Notes under the pieces: model-generated
What the model was told of the DNA's origin: nothing
The model's input: only the letters and a program-made list of their open reading frames with translations
Database searches by the model: none
Shown: positions 1 through 13,800 of the stretch, one piece after another
How positions within the stretch are numbered: the first letter of the stretch is position 1
How the letters are laid out: each line of letters opens with the position of its first letter
Position numbers and translations under genes: made by a program
From: Tulasnella sp. 424
Lineage: Eukaryota > Basidiomycota > Agaricomycetes > Cantharellales > Tulasnellaceae
Assembly: GCA_019633425.1 (NCBI GenBank)
Contig: WSUB01000012.1
Location: 400,371-464,370, forward strand
DNA length: 64,000 bases
Reading direction: 5' to 3'

Positions 1-3000
1 CGGTGAAGTTGGCCAAAGCGGCAATGAGACTGGACTTGCCCACTCCAGGGCTTCCCTCAAGCAGGATAGGCTTCTGCACTTGACAAGCTCGAATAACTCT
101 AGCTGCATTGTTCTTGGTCGTTGGCGCGGCAATATTGAAGCCAACTCGGGGGAGCTCGTGCGGGCCCATCGAGATACCAAATTGCTCGATGTAGAAGGTG
201 TCGGTTGTCGCGTTCGTGGGATGTTGTTGGGAAGGGGTAAAAGAGACTAGGTCGTTCAGCTTTGAAAGGGCTTTGCGCTCAAACTCTGCGAGAGCCACTG
301 ATGTGAATGTGGCAGTTTGGGGGAGGGAAGCCAAGCCGTCGAGAAGGGTCATGTGTGCTGCGTGGTGCTAAGGGAAGAGTCTATTCTCAGAATCGTGACA
401 TCATAGGATCAGTTAGGCATCACGTACGAATAGTCCCTCAAGGGGAATGGACGGTTCATGGATATTGGCCGCGTTGGTAAACTCGACCCAAGCCTAAGGA
501 GCAATTTCAGAGTGAGAGCCTATCACAGAACATAAGAAAAAGGTCAAAGGCTCACGATGATGTCTCTGAGACCAACGGTGTGCTCATCACCAAGCGTTTC
601 CGAGAACCACTGACAGAAGTCTAATAATATGGAGCCGAATGGTTTCAGGGTTGTGGTCCGCCACATAGCTTCAACGATCTTCATTTTGTCCGAACGAGAG
701 TCGACCAACGGAACCCAGATCTCAGTGAATCGGTTGCGAAGGGCAGGAGAGAGCTCTTTCTTTCCGTAGTCCCCGCCAGGGTTCATCGTGGCCACTAGCT
801 TGAAATCAGCGGATGCTAGAACTTCCAAACGATCGATGTCCCAGCCACCCTTTTCGGCCAACGTTAACGTGCGCGCAGGCTCTAGGACGCTGTTGAGCCG
901 TTCGAGAACGGAGTCATCGGCGAGGGAGATCTCGTCCAAAAGGAAAACACCTCCGGTACGCATGGCTTCAACCAGGGGCCCATCGTGCCATTCGAACAAC
1001 GCATTGGCTCGCTTTAGCTTTCCGAGAACCTCGTGCACTCTCTCTCGTGCGACGGGAGGCAGCATCTCCTTAACAGATGCTCTCGAGATTGCAGCAGAGA
1101 TGGAATCGGGATCGGTGAGGTTGTGGGTATCGAGGCCGTTTTCGTGGAGAAGGGAGAGAGCGTCTCGGATAGCGTCGGCACGGAGGGAAGCCCGGTTACG
1201 GAGAGGACGCTGTCCACCCAGAAGATCGGCCGTCTCCGTATTCTGGTGGCAGTTGAGGGTGAACAGCGGGCGGTTGTGAGCTCGGGCGAAGTGTTCGCAG
1301 ACGGAAGTCTTCCCGCAACCGGTTTCTCCGACGAGAAGGACAGGTTCGTTGTGCTTCAAAGCTGAGGAGACCAGGACGAAAAGTCGTTGAAACGCGCGGG
1401 TCCAGACTAGACCGGGTGGGAGCGATGGAAGGCCTATCTTGGAGCGTAAGTCGGTCCCCGGGGCATCAATGCAATACATGGCGTTCTCATCAATCTTGAC
1501 TTTGAGGACGCTCTCCATGACCTCTTTTACGACCGCCTTGTCGTCAGCATTTCTAGCCCTCTCTGCAAGTAGCATATATCCATCCTCCGCTAGGTCTTGG
1601 TTGGTTAGGCCCTCCTTGTCCTTCCAGTCTCGATTCGCCCAGCGGAAGAGGTCACGTAGCGTGACGAACCCTTGCTTGGTTTCGAAGACCCGGCCTGTCT
1701 GACGTCGCTTCTGCAGCTCCTCAAATACGGCGACGATGCGTTGAGCCCTTGAAGGTGGAATCTTGCACCTTTCAGAAAGAATGACTTCCAATTCGGCTTG
1801 AGGAACGTCTGTGAAATGGACCTCTAGGAACCTGTTTCGGAAGGCTCGAGAGAGGACCTTTCGACCTCCGTACAGACCGGCGGGATTCTGGGTAGCGAAG
1901 AGCATGAAGCTGGGATGAGGCCGCACGATTTCTTGAGTCTCAGGAATAACAAGCTCCCGGTTGTCGTCGAGTAGACGGTTGAGGGATTCGAGTACGTCTG
2001 TTGGTGCCAGGTTCAATTCGTCCAATACGATCCAGTGTCCTTCACGAAGGGCACGAACCAGGAGTCCATCATGGAATACGAGCTTTCCCGAGTCCGGGTC
2101 CGAGACGTAGGTGCCGAGATACTCCTGTATGTCCGTGTGTTCGTGGTTGTTGATGCGAACGAATCGATGACCTGTACGCCGCGCCAGGTACTCTATTGCG
2201 CTTGTTTTGCCCGCGGATGTGGGTCCTTCGATAAGAACAGGAAAGCGGCGCGTGAGGATGATTCGCGACAGGTCGATGAGTTTCCTTTGAACGGATGGTG
2301 TAAGGATATACTCGTCGGCGTTTTGCAAAGGAAGAGGACCGCGCTGTAACCAGAAGGGGCCGACTTGGACTACATCATCTCTTGACAATCCCCTTGGAAG
2401 CATTGGTACTGCTGAGAGAACCGAAGAGACGTTCTTCACTCCTCGAAGAATCCATCGCTCGGCCAAGGGCTTGACGATATCGGCACTCTTGGCATCCAAT
2501 GTCATCGTGAAGGCCATCAGACACCCTTCCCATAAAGCGCGACGCAGTCCAAACACGGGAGTAACATCGGCAGTGAATGTTAAGGCTCTGGCCAGAGTTC
2601 GCATACTGAAGTGTGGTCGCTTGTTAGACCCGTCTGCAATGGCTCGACTCTCGGTCAACCCCCGTATCTCGGTGTAGAACTCGGCGACGTCCATGATCGC
2701 GGAAGGGTCCGCCAAAGAGCAGTGGCCTATGTATTGCTTGATTATGGCCAATAGAGCTTCCTTGTCGTCGTCCGGTGGTGGAACCCACAACTCCGTAAAG
2801 CGAGACCGTAGGTTGGGAGGAAGATCTTTTTTGCCGACGTCGGTCGCGGGGTTCATGGACGCGAAGATGCGGAATGATGGGTGACGGGGGATAGGAGTGA
2901 GGGATCCTTGTTCTGTGAGAGTGATAGACGAAGTAGGAGATTGGAGGAGAGGAGTGATCGCCTCGAGTGTCTCGGACGAGGCGAGGTTAATTTCGTCGAG

Positions 3001-5983
3001 GAGTACCCTGCAAGACGCGAAGGTCATTCCGTGCCACCCAAGCATTCCAACGTAGGTGGGAACTCACCAGTGCCCTTGCCGGAGAGCTTTGATAAGCGGA
3101 CCTTCAATGAAGGTGAAAACAAACTTAGATTTGGCGAGGACGTGCTGTGCTTCGAATGTGGCCACGTCTTGCTCGAAGGCTTTCCAATCACCCTCTGAGG
3201 CGGTATTGTCGGAAGGGGTTTCGTCTTCCACTTTTCGGCGCTTCCTTGGCGAGTCTGCCCCATCGAGCTCCTTTGCTGCTTGCGCGCTAGGGAAAGGTAA
3301 TCGCTGTGTGTGAGTACTGACCCGCCCACTACCCTTCAAGAATTTGGGACCAACCTTTCTTTCTCCCTTGAAGCATCGAACTTGGCCTTTGCGGTCACGC
3401 AGGCACCTTTCCATATCTTCACAACCCTCTTCCATTTCGAACTCCTTACGTCACTACCCACCCCATCCAAAAACCCTTCGTTCTTCTTGAGGCTGAACGT
3501 CGCGCCGAACAAAGCCACGAAACGATACTGAAGTTCCGTTCCTGGGACGCGGGGATCGACGGGCTTGAAGCCACCTAGGAGGTCGCTGGAGGCGGTTTGG
3601 TTGGAAAGGTTGATGACGGTAAGCGGACGAGAGAGGAGTTGAGCGAGATGTTGGATAGCGGTAGTTTTGCCTGTTCCGGTTTCGCCGACGAGGAGAACGG
3701 GTTCGAAGTGAGGGACGGCAGCACAAAGGCGAGCGAGGAGATTGAGAGATGGGCGGTGCAAGGCAAATGGCTTCAGCGGGGTCGGGGGTGCCGTAGTTGG
3801 CGTCGACAGCAATCGAGTGTGCCCAACTCGAACACCAGTGACGCGACCATCTGCTACGCTCTTTTCCACTTCGTACTCGGGTGTTCGACTCGTCAGTCTC
3901 CATTGAGCGGTTGCTTCAGTGAGTCCCAAAAGACCACCTACGACTTGGGCGAAATTCGTCAGAGCGGGAGAGGATGGATGTAAGAAGCCGAAGAAAATGT
4001 CTTTCGCCTCGTCGAATATCTCTTCTCTTGAGCTGGGATGCTTGAAGACGGTTTCGGCCGAATAGGGTGTGGTATGGGCGTCAGGAACGTCGATGTCCAT
4101 GCTGGATTCGTCGTGAGAGAAGCCTGTTGGAAGCAGCGCATCCACGCGCCTGACCCATTTCTCCAGGTCCCTTGACCCGACATCGCGAGGTGTACCAGAA
4201 ACACCTCCAGAAGCTTTGGGGGAGGTCTTGAGTACCTCCTGGATGGCTTTCCATATGTCCAACAAGACTCGTAAGGGACCTCCGGCCAGTTTCGGGAATT
4301 TGGAACTGAGGATGATTTCTTGCTCCTTGTACGACGGGGACGCGGCTTGAACTTCATTCCAATGGTGGTTTCCGAGGAACGAAAGCGGAGGGAAGGTAGG
4401 TTTTCCAGTCGCATCGACAGACGTTGGCACTACGGATCGGGTTGCAAAAAGCAGGAACGAATCGGCAGCTTCGACTCGACCACGCCCAGGAACGTTGATA
4501 GCGGCCCTCTGGCCGATTCCCTTCGTCCAACCTAAACTCTCCACCAAGGGCAACGCCATTCCGAGGACCTCTGCGCTCGCTTTGTCGATATCTTTGAATA
4601 CGAGCCACTTGCCCGCCCGCATGGCTCGGACCAGGGTACCTTCGACCCATTCGAATGTACCGGGTATGGTAGTGGAGGAGCAATAGGAGCCGAGGAGGGA
4701 CTTGGCGTCGAGTGAAGTATCGGAGAGGTGGATCGTGACGACTTGATTTTGGGCAATGACTGGGGGAAAGACGAGGTTTGCAAGGTGCTGAATGAGAAGG
4801 GATTTCCCTGAGCCTTGAGGGGACGTGATGAGCGTCGGAACGCGACGGGAGATTTGGAGAGCCATGGGTTTCAAAGCTTGAAGTGAGCCCAGGGTTTCGA
4901 CGAGTGGGCTTGATGGTATGGGCTCGGAAGTGGATCGACAAAGGAGGACACCTCCTACATTTGCAACCCGAGGGTGCAATAACTCGGAACTGAAAGAGGG
5001 TGTTTCCGACGCCTGTGGGGGACTACCCTGGATCTTCGCCCTGAGCTCGGTGACGCGAAGTTGCTCGAGGAACGGCAGGAGCCACCCGTCGATTTGGCGT
5101 GGTTGAATCGAGCCGTCAAGGACGGCATCTCCGCAGAAAAGGGGGACGTCGGCTTCACCCGGCGGGCCGAGTAATTCCAAACTCATTTTGATAAGTACCT
5201 CCTCCGGAATCCGCTCGTGGAGGGCGTAGCATTGAATCGCAAGTGCGCGGACGGAGAGGTCGGGATGTGGCGGGGACAGAAGGGTGGAGAGAGGTTGTGA
5301 AGACCAGTGAAAGAGTCTGGGGATTTCGGGTTCGGCACGGAGGAGGCGATAGTAAATGAGGAGTATTCGTTGTAAGTCGGTAGTGGATACTGTGGCAATT
5401 TGCGAGGGTTGTAGGCCCAGCAGGAAGCCTAATGGACCTGCTGAAAGCGATTGGCGTGAGAGAAAGGCTTGTACGATCCTGATGTGGGGAAAGGAACGGA
5501 GTCAGAAAAATTCGTACACAACCAGGTGAAGTTGAGGACGCCCTGTGGCTTCAACAAGAGTGATGTTGGGAGCGAACCCATTGCAGCCTCGCCTATGAAA
5601 AGAAAAGGAAAGATAAAGGAAAGCCTCACTCACGGATAGATTTCTTCGCAAGGTTCCAGGAGAAACGCCAACGCTTGTAGGCGTGCTACTTCGTCGACTG
5701 CCTCGTCGTCTAACCAACGAGCGCAGAGGTCGACCAGGAGAGGGCTAAATATTTCGGCTACAAGAGCAGTAAATGCTGGAATAGCTAGACATTTTGAGAG
5801 AGTTGGAAGCGTCTGGTCGGTAAGACCGGTGCTTGCGGCTTGAGTAAGACTTTGAAGGAGGTTGTGGGGGATGAGGTGATTGGGGATGGATGAGAGTAAA
5901 AGCTTTGCTTGCTGCGAGAAGTCGATATCTGCTGAGCGCTCAGGTGCCTTGAACACGACTAGGATCGCTTTTGAGGCCTCCAT
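1..5983 (-). CDS. MDN1: Midasin, N-terminal third (partial, six exons)
   Basis: Midasin is the giant AAA ATPase that strips assembly factors from pre-60S ribosomes in nucleolus and nucleoplasm. Exons on the minus strand are 5983-5634, 5478-3355, 3286-3068, 3007-556, 493-428 and 367-1 (continues off the window). Phases 2,2,2,0,0 are mutually consistent and give about 1859 codons. Walker A motifs are visible for AAA1 (GSGKS, near residue 336), AAA2 (GETGTGKTT, 716), AAA3 (EGPTSAGKTS, 1159), AAA4 (GETGCGKTS, 1459) and AAA5 (GSPGVGKSS, 1844). Matching Walker B motifs are DID, DEIN, DELN and DEIS for AAA1-4; AAA1 has KDID, as midasin AAA1 is usually degenerate. The intron at 3008-3067 cuts the AAA2 Walker B. 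ATG at 5983 is chosen because the sequence upstream is promoter-like and MDN1-derived relics also begin there. Splicing 5633 to 5479 gives a smooth EEIYP-IVQAFLS junction. The donor at 3354 (GTTGGT) is the weakest call. Confidence 0.93.
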
Positions 5984-6471
5984 TGTCACGACAGGCAGCG
6001 ACGAAGAAGAGAAACTACCTCTGGTCAGGAAAATTTGACGTTGGACCGGAGTTCGAACCGTGGCAAAATTGTCGTTAAGCGCCCATAACTGACGGAATTG
6101 GTATGGAAGTGCCGCTACAATGGCCTTGGAGGCTTGATTTCCAAAGCAAGGATTATTTATAGGCGCAGGCTCGTCATGAAGGCTTGTTGTGTTGAGGCTA
6201 TGCGGACGCCGAGGTAAATGGGGCTTGCTGGAAAGCGAGGCCGGTTGGTTCAGTTCACCGCGGGCGAAGCACGCATGCTTAGCAGGACGCTCGAAGCAGC
6301 TCGAGGGACATCTCAGAAAGAAGCCAAAACACATGTTAGGACAAATATATACGGGGCATTACTCGGACTCGTTGCTGCGCTTGGCCCTTCAACCGCTTGG
6401 TCTGATTTCCCCCCCCCCCCCCTTTGTGATCTACCTCCCCTATCCAGCCTCCGTATACGTGCCACCTGCCT
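5984..6471. promoter_or_regulatory. Shared divergent promoter, MDN1 / DUF6535 gene A
   Basis: This 488-bp stretch separates two genes that diverge. It holds a block at about 6045-6120 (GAACCGTGGCAAAATTG followed by GCGCCCATAA and CGGAATTGG) that recurs ahead of the other array units. A TATA-like TATATAC lies at 6346-6352, about 126 bp before the ATG of gene A. A C-rich run near 6410-6422 precedes the start. The conserved block lies 60-140 bp upstream of the MDN1 ATG, so it most likely serves MDN1; that role is inference. Confidence 0.6.
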
Positions 6472-9400
6472 ATGGAGAACAGGATGCAAGAGGGCCACCC
6501 CAGTGCTAGCGATGATACCCTCACCACGCTCAGCAGTCTCCCCCCTCACGGCATTCACCTCGGTCAAATCGCTGATTTCTGGAAGCGGTACGATCACCTC
6601 GCAGGCAGTCATGATGTCAAGGTATCCAAGCACCTAAACGACAATCTTGATGTGCTGCTAATCTTTGTGAGCCTCTTCGTCATTGATCCGTTTTACACTA
6701 TACTGCCTTGCGAGCTCGAGCTGACGGATGGATCTCGTGTTGTCTGTACTAGTCCGGCTTGTTTTCTGCCATCATTACGGCTTTCATTTCTTTCACCATG
6801 CCCTCTCTCTCCCCGGATCCGTCCGCAGAAACAAACACTCTTTTACGTCTCCTGATCTCAGGCGCCGATAATAACACTCTCGCCCACTCCTCCCTCTCCC
6901 AACCATTCACCCCCGAACCCATCTCCGTCGCAGTCAATTGCCTTCTCTACGCCAGCTTAGCATGCAGCATAACCGCTGCCACAGGCGTAATGATGTGTAA
7001 AGAGTGGCTCCATAGATTTGATCGGGCAGCGCACACGGGGTCGCCCGAGGAACAAGGCCGGCTCCGTCAGCGCAAGTTCGACGGGGCACGGCGATGGCAA
7101 CTGGAAACCATCATCGACTTCCTTCCTAATATCGTCCTTTTCTCGGTTACACTCTTTGCCATTGGACTTGGGGTGTATCTGTTAACTGTGAACCTCACAG
7201 TGGCACTCGTCTTGGGGGTATTTATGGGCTTTGGAGGAATCGTGGCAGGGGCCTCAATTCTTGCCAGCACGGTGTTCCCGCTCTGCCCCTACGAAACGGC
7301 GGCGTCTCGAGTCCTACGAAAGGCAATTCGCATCCTAGCGGCGGCCTGGATACGAGCCTGGAGAAAAATTAGTGAAGCCTGGAGACGCACGTCGCAATCG
7401 ACCGCTAGAAAAGAGCCATCTTCCGTGGATCCCGAGTTGCCGTACCATAGCCAGCTCGACCGTCAACGAAGGGATAGCTCGCGTCTAGAGGACGAGGCCG
7501 AAGAATTGGAGAAGCAACACGAGCAGCAGGTGACCAGCTGTCAAGCTGCCTTATGGTTCTTGGAGATGGCGCCCACCCGGGAAGACCAATTGATCGCTAT
7601 CCAGTTTCTCTCGGCAGCGGAAAGGGGAGCTCGCGCAGCCGTTGACATAGGCTCCGACCAGCGGCGGCTCATGGTTTCGTTGACTCTGCAGGCATTCGAC
7701 TTTTGGCGTAGCCAGCCGAACGAAAGGACCCAGGACGCGGCGGAGCATTTCGGAAGGGCACTATGTCACGTTCTTCATAACACTCGCGGAGGTCAGTGGG
7801 AGGAACTAACCGCCACCGCGAAGGGCGCCGGCTCGCGATCCACCTTGGGCAAAACCTTCATGCAGAACCTCCATTCTGTACACACGCAGTCAAAACCCCT
7901 TGATACAACGGCTGAAGAATACGTTCTTCAGGTGGCACTTCTCCGAACCCTTATCGCCATGAGGGAGGACATCCCGATCGACAGCTTCAGGTGGACCAAG
8001 CTAAGGCTTTTAATCAGAACCAAGGACGATCGTTCCGAGCTATTAGGCCTGTGGGCCATTCTCATATTCAAAGGGTTCTGGAAATCTGATAAATACCGCA
8101 TCCGACTTTCGCCGGCTGCCAAGTTCATAGTGTCACAGAAGCTAAAACGATCCAGTACAATGTAAGTTTACCTACTATACACGCTTATTTAACTAATACA
8201 TGTGTATAAAGAAATGTGGCAGAGAATAACTTCCCCCTGGCATTGGCATGCGGGGTTCCGGCACTAAAGGCTGTCGAACGCCGAGCGGCGGCAGATAGCG
8301 CCAACGTGACTGCGCGGCTATTGGATGCCTTGGAGATCTATAACACCTGCATCCGTCGTACGACGAAGCTTATCAGCCTCAACCACGACCGAGACCATTC
8401 CTTGTTTCGGGACCTTGCCGCTGAAGCGATGCTGGATATGATGAAATACTTCGCGCAATCAGTCTTCCTAAATCCTACCGAGCGCCATGTGGTTGATTTC
8501 TTCAGGTCCTCCCTAAAGCTTCTCCATTCTTCATGCGTTGCTGGGTATAAACCTAGCCTGGACAACTCCGCTTTCACGGGGCTATGGTATACCCTTGATT
8601 CCATCATCGTCGCCATCGAATCCTCCAGCTATATCGAGTCAGGACCTGCCGAGGATCTTGTGGCCAAAACATTCCAATCCATCTCGGAGTGGCTCCCCGA
8701 CTCCATCAGCTCGGGGACGTATAGCCCGCTGATCGGGCTGGAAGGCCATCCTCGAGCAATCGGATGGATTGCGACGTGGTTCCTCAACAAAGAGAAGAAA
8801 CCCGACGCAAAACTCGTCCAGCTCATGTACACGAACAGGTTCCGTTGGTTCGCCCAGGCATCGAGTCCTTTGCGAGACGCATGGATGGACGCAGGACTGA
8901 GTTCGCATTTGATCGACGGACTGGAACACTCGGACGTATGGAACAGCACGGGCCAGCTCTTTGTCATTTTGGAGAATATTACGGAGACGTCGCCGGAATG
9001 GGGTCGAAGACTCGTCACTGATGGCTTCATAGACCGTGTAGCTGACGCCATCCTGCGTTTCGACCAGCGTAAGCGTGATGATGTTCTCGGGCGGAGCTAT
9101 ATCCAGTGTCGACTCCTGCGTGCCCTTCTCTTCGTATGGCAACATTGCTCGGCTATTCAAGGGATCGATTGGCCTGCGGAGAAGATGCTTCGTGTGATCG
9201 AACGAGCTAGCCCTGAAATCGAGCGGTTACTAGAGCAGGACGCCACGGAACCCGATCCGGAGGAGGTCTCCGCGGACGTGATGCTCGATGGAAAGGCCGT
9301 TTCCGACATCCGTGACAAGCTTATCTCATTATTCAATTGGATCGAGGAACGAGAATCGACTTCTATCAGTCGGGACGTGCAGCGCGCAATCGGTAGATTA

Positions 9401-9505
9401 CGTAGCCCCATAGTGGTACAAGCGGAGGAGTACACCCTTGGGGGCCGCCCCAAACACTCCCGGACATGCTCGAGAGACAGTTATGTCGACAACGGTCTTT
9501 TGTAG
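6472..9505 (+). CDS. DUF6535 membrane protein, copy A
   Basis: Exons 6472-6666, 6753-8161 and 8212-9505 give 965 residues. The N-terminal third (about residues 25-255) is a DUF6535 domain: FWKRYD and LNDNLDVLLIF in exon 1, then four hydrophobic segments near 67-81, 123-145, 190-211 and 212-236, ending in FPLCPYETA. A variable basic and Glu-rich linker follows. After it comes a long soluble, helix-rich region with the motif FDFWRSQPNERTQ and a conserved C-terminal tail SRDSYVDNGLL. The function of DUF6535 is unknown; four membrane spans suggest a membrane-anchored protein with a large cytosolic tail. It is divergent from MDN1. A second in-frame ATG at 6484 matches the start used in copies B and E. 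The intron 2 acceptor (TATAAAG) is weak. Closest paralogue in the window is copy C. Confidence 0.88.
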
Positions 9506-10087
9506 TGACTTGTACGAGTTATGTAATACTTCTAACAATACCCAGGATCCGTGTGCCAAAGTGTCGCGCGCTGTTGAATTTACCAGTCCTCGAGTCTCAA
9601 TTACAACAGATTGGCAGTTGGGTATCGGGACAGAGCAATCCAAAAACCAAAATAGCATACAAAATTGACCGAAAATTGGAGGACCGCAAGAAGCAAGCTA
9701 ACTTGAACAGCTTTGGCCAATAGCCCAGAGAACCGTTTCACGCTGCCTGATGGGTACGTAGTGTTGGGAAGCAGTGACAATCACGTAGTTTTAGATCATC
9801 GAGATAACCTGTGTATACGTAATAACTGGGAGCTTTCACCCTTACTATCAACGAACGGGATACACGCTCACCTTCGGGCCGAGCCGGGCCAAGTCCGGCA
9901 GCTGGCTGAGTATATATGAGGGGGCGCCGAAGAGTACCTTCCAGAAGGTCAATTGTCAGAACCGCGCCGTTGCGGTGTGAGTGGAAGGTTAAAGGCACTC
10001 AATGTCGAGTGCGGGGCCGAAACCCTCGATTCTGACATTATGAGAGGGGTCGCACCTAACGACCGCAAAGCTACCCCATCATCCGTC
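9506..10087. repeat. Inter-unit spacer, 3' flank of copy A
   Basis: No gene is seen. The first 350 bp are nearly the same as the flank of copy C (18254-18600). The rest (GTCCGGCAGCTGG near 9893-9906, then TATATATGAG) recurs in the B-C and D-E spacers but is missing between C and D. Confidence 0.6.
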
Positions 10088-10450
10088 GAAATATCTTCAC
10101 AAGGACTTAGAAGGATTTGGGGTGGTGATACGGGTGCGCTGGACGATGGGTGTCGGCCGTCGGTGGAACGGCGGATTACGGACCAAGCCGAAATATCTAT
10201 CCTTCAACCCTGAGCGCAGAGGCCGGGTGGGAGAGGGCTAAACAGCCCAGCTGCAGGAACAAGAAATGCTGAGATAGTCAGACATATAAAGAAAGTTGGA
10301 AGCGTCCGGTTGATGAGACCGGTGCTGTCGGTTTGTTGAAGGAGGTTGGGGGAATAAGTTGATTGGGAATCTATGAGTAAAAGTCGGGCTTGGTACGAGA
10401 AGACGATATATGCTGAGCATTCATGTGCCTCGAGTCCGACCTATACCGCT
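10088..10450 (-). pseudogene. MDN1 exon 1 relic, unit B
   Basis: This degenerate copy corresponds to MDN1 exon 1 (about 5640-5983), in the same orientation. Shared landmarks in order are TATCTTCACAAGG (the end of the exon), GAGCGCAGAGG, GGAAGCGTCCGGTTGATGAG, TTGATTGGGAATC and ATATGCTGAGCATTCA. Indels and stops abolish the frame, and the segment holding the MDN1 ATG is deleted. It lies just upstream of copy B, as exon 1 of the real MDN1 lies upstream of copy A. Confidence 0.75.
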
Positions 10451-10863
10451 TTTGTAGTAGGAACCGTGGCAAAATCTAGTTGAACCGTGGCAAAATAGAA
10501 GTTAGGCGCCCATAAACTGACGGAATTGGCATGGACGTGCCGCTACGCTGGCCTGGGAGGCTTAGATCCCAAAGCCCGAATTCTTTATGGAAGTTTTATG
10601 AGCGCTCGCCAGCCCGTGGATTCCTCAGTGTGCTGAGCCCATGAGGACTCCGAGGGAGGGGGCTTGCTGTCAAGGCCGGTTCGTCACCATAAGGGCGAAG
10701 CGTGTGTGCTTGGATACGATGCCCGTCTGGCGAGCTGTAGGCATAGTTTATATGAAGGGGAGTCGGTACTCGTCCTTGTTCTCACTGGCCCCCCAATCCT
10801 TTGTCTTTATCCCCTCCCCACGCCGTGCCAGTCCACCTCCCCTACGTACCGAAAGAGAACAAG
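10451..10863 (+). promoter_or_regulatory. Promoter copy for DUF6535 gene B
   Basis: It carries the duplicated block GAACCGTGGCAAAAT (present twice here) followed by GGCGCCCATAAACTGACGG at 10504-10522. A TATA-like TTATATG lies at 10748-10754, about 116 bp before the ATG. It is clearly homologous to the MDN1/gene A intergenic region. Confidence 0.6.
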
Positions 10864-13800
10864 ATGCAAGAAATCCACGACCATGGCGGTCTGACCGCGC
10901 TCAGCAACTTCCTCCCCAACCCTCTTCATCTCGGGAAAATCGCCGATTTCTGGCAGCGGTATGACAATGTTGCAGACCGCCATGATCGCAAGATGTCTCA
11001 GCTCCTCAATGACAATCTTGATGTCCTGCTAATCTTCGTGAGCATTTCCGTCGTATAAATACCCCGTCTGGTCAAAAAATCTCATATTATCTGGGCGTAA
11101 ATAGTCCGGCTTGTTTTCTGCAATCAATACGGCATTCATTTCAATCACCATGCCCGCTCTCTCTCCGGACCCGACCACGGAGACGAACACATTGCTCCGC
11201 CTCCTGGTTTCAGGGGCTGGCAACGACACTCTCGCCCACTCCACCATTTCGCAATCATTCACGCCTGAACCAATTTCCGTCGTAATAAATTGCCTTCTCT
11301 ACGCCAGCTTATCGTGCACTCTACTGGCTGCTATGGCCGCCCTGATTTGTAAAGAATGGCTCCATCGCTTCGATCGGGCAGTGCCGACAGGCTCCTTCGA
11401 GGAACAAGGACGGCTCCGTCAGCGCAAGTTCGACGGGGCACAACAATGGCAACTCGAAGCCATCATCGACTTCCTCCCTAACATTGTCCTTTTCTCTGTC
11501 ACCCTCTTTTTCGTAGGGCTGGGAGTATATCTGTTAACCGTGAACACCACGGTGGCAGCCATTGTGGGCGCATTTACAGGCTTTGGAGCAATCATAATCT
11601 GGGTATCGATTCTTGCGAGCACAGTCTTCCCACTCTGCCCGTACGAAACGGTCACGTCTCGAGTCCTCAGAAGAGCAGCTCGCGTCCTAACGGCGTGCTG
11701 GAGGCGAGTCCGGAGAGTGGTCCGTAGAGCCGCCAGGAACCAAGCAGTGAAAAGCATTTTGCAATTACCCCGCATCGTATACATCTTCAGCAGAGAGACT
11801 GTTCAAAGGGGGCTCCCTCGCACGGAACTCGAAGACGAGCCGCCGTATGGAAATCAGGGCAACGGTCAAGAAACCGTGGATAGCATAAAGTCAGAGAATG
11901 ACGCCGAAGATTATAAGAAACAATATGAGCAGGTGACAAACTCTCAAGCCGCCTTGCGGTTACTGGAGGTAGCGTTTCAACGGGAAGACCAATTAATCGC
12001 GGTTCAGTTTCTCCCAACCATTTCAAGGGAGGCTTGCGCAGCCGTGATCGTGAGCTCCCAGCGGCGGCAACTTATAGTTTCGTTAACTTTGGAAGCATTT
12101 GACATTTGGCGCAGCCAGCCGAATGAAAAGACCCAGGAGATGGCGGAGCATTTTGGAAGGGCATTGTGTCATGTGCTTCCCAACACTCGTGGAAGTCCAG
12201 AGCATTGGAAGGAGCTAACCACCCTCACGCAGGGTCCACGCCCCACCTTTGGCAGGAGGTTCCTGAAAGAGCTCGACTCCTTTGAGCACACGTCAGAGCT
12301 GTTCGACACGATCGGTGAAGAGTATAGCCTTCAGTTGGCTCTTCTGCGGACTCTAATCCTCACGAAGGATATCCCGATCGACAGTTTCAGATGGACCAAG
12401 CTAAGACTTCTAATAAAAACCAAGGATGACGATTCACAGCTCCTAGGACTCTGGTCCATTCTGATGCACAAAAGGTTCGGGTACGTTGACAAACACCACT
12501 CGCCGCAATCTCCATTCGCTAGCTTTGTAGTATTAAGGAGGCTAAGACAATCGGTTAAAAAGTAAGGATTGCGAAAGCTACTTCTCTAAATGCATATTCA
12601 CTAATCCATGTTGATTGAAGAGAGGTGACCGATAATGACTTCCCACTCGCCTTGGCGTGCGGAGTACAGGCTCTAAAGTCTGTTGAACGCCAAGCAACGG
12701 CAGATAACAGGTCAGCGATGTTATTGGATGCCGTGGGGATCTATAACTCCTGTATACATCGAACGACGTGGCTCGCCGGCAAAAACCGAGTCCCTCCCCA
12801 GTTCCGGGAGCTTGTCGCCGAGGCAATGACAGATATGATGGCGTACTTCGAGGGATCGGTCTTCCTGGACCCTACGGAGCGCCAGATGGTTGATTTCTTC
12901 ATCTCCGCTCTTCAGCTTCTCCAATCGGTATCCAGTGCAGGGGATAAACCTATCTTGGATGATTCCGCCTTCAAAGGGCTATGGTATACCCTTGATTCTG
13001 TCATTGTAGCTATCGGATCTTCGACGGAGATTGATCGAGGATCTGCCGAGGACCTTGTGCTTAAAACTTTCGAATCCATCATCGAGTGGCTTCCTGCCAA
13101 CTCCGGGATGTACAGCCCAATGGTTGGACTGGAAAACCATCCTCGAGCGATCGGATGGATTGCGACGCGATTCCTCGATGAGATGAAGCAGACTGAAGGG
13201 AGGCTCGTTCAGCTCATGTACAAGAATAGGTTCCACTGGTTCACACAGGCGCCTACCGCTTTGCGAGCGGCATGGATGGATGCCGGGCTGAGCTCGCATT
13301 TGATCGTCGGACTAAGACGGCCGGATGCATGGAAGAACACGGGCCAGCTTGTTCGAATATTCGAGGACATTACGGAGACGTCACCGGAATGGTGCTGGAG
13401 ACTCGTCGATGACGGCTTCCTCGCCAGCATAGCCGACGCCATCCTACATTTCGACGAACTCGAGCACGGTACTACAGTTCCCAAGTGGAGCTATATTCAA
13501 TGCCGCCTCCTGAGCGTCCTCCTCTCTGTATGGCGACATTCTTCAGCTATTCCAAACATTAGGTGGCCGACGGAAAAGATGCTTCTTGTGGTCAATCGGA
13601 CCAGCCCCGTAATCGTGCAGTTGCTGGAGCGGGACGCTACGCAACTCGATCCGGCGGCTCAAGTCTCCTCGACCGTGATGTTGGGCAGAAAAGCAATTTT
13701 CGACATCCGTGACAATCTTATCCCATTCTTCAATTGGATCGAGGAACATACTTCAACTCCGATCAGTCGGGACCGCGTGAACCTAGCAATCCGGAGACTA

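Noticed and set aside
5524..5592. A possible extra MDN1 exon between splice-like sites.
   Set aside because: Including it breaks the reading phase. Joining 5634 directly to 5478 is in phase and gives a continuous midasin-like sequence.
6045..6065. A tRNA-like GTTCGAAC near the MDN1 start.
   Set aside because: No acceptor stem or anticodon arm can be formed around it; it is part of the duplicated promoter block.
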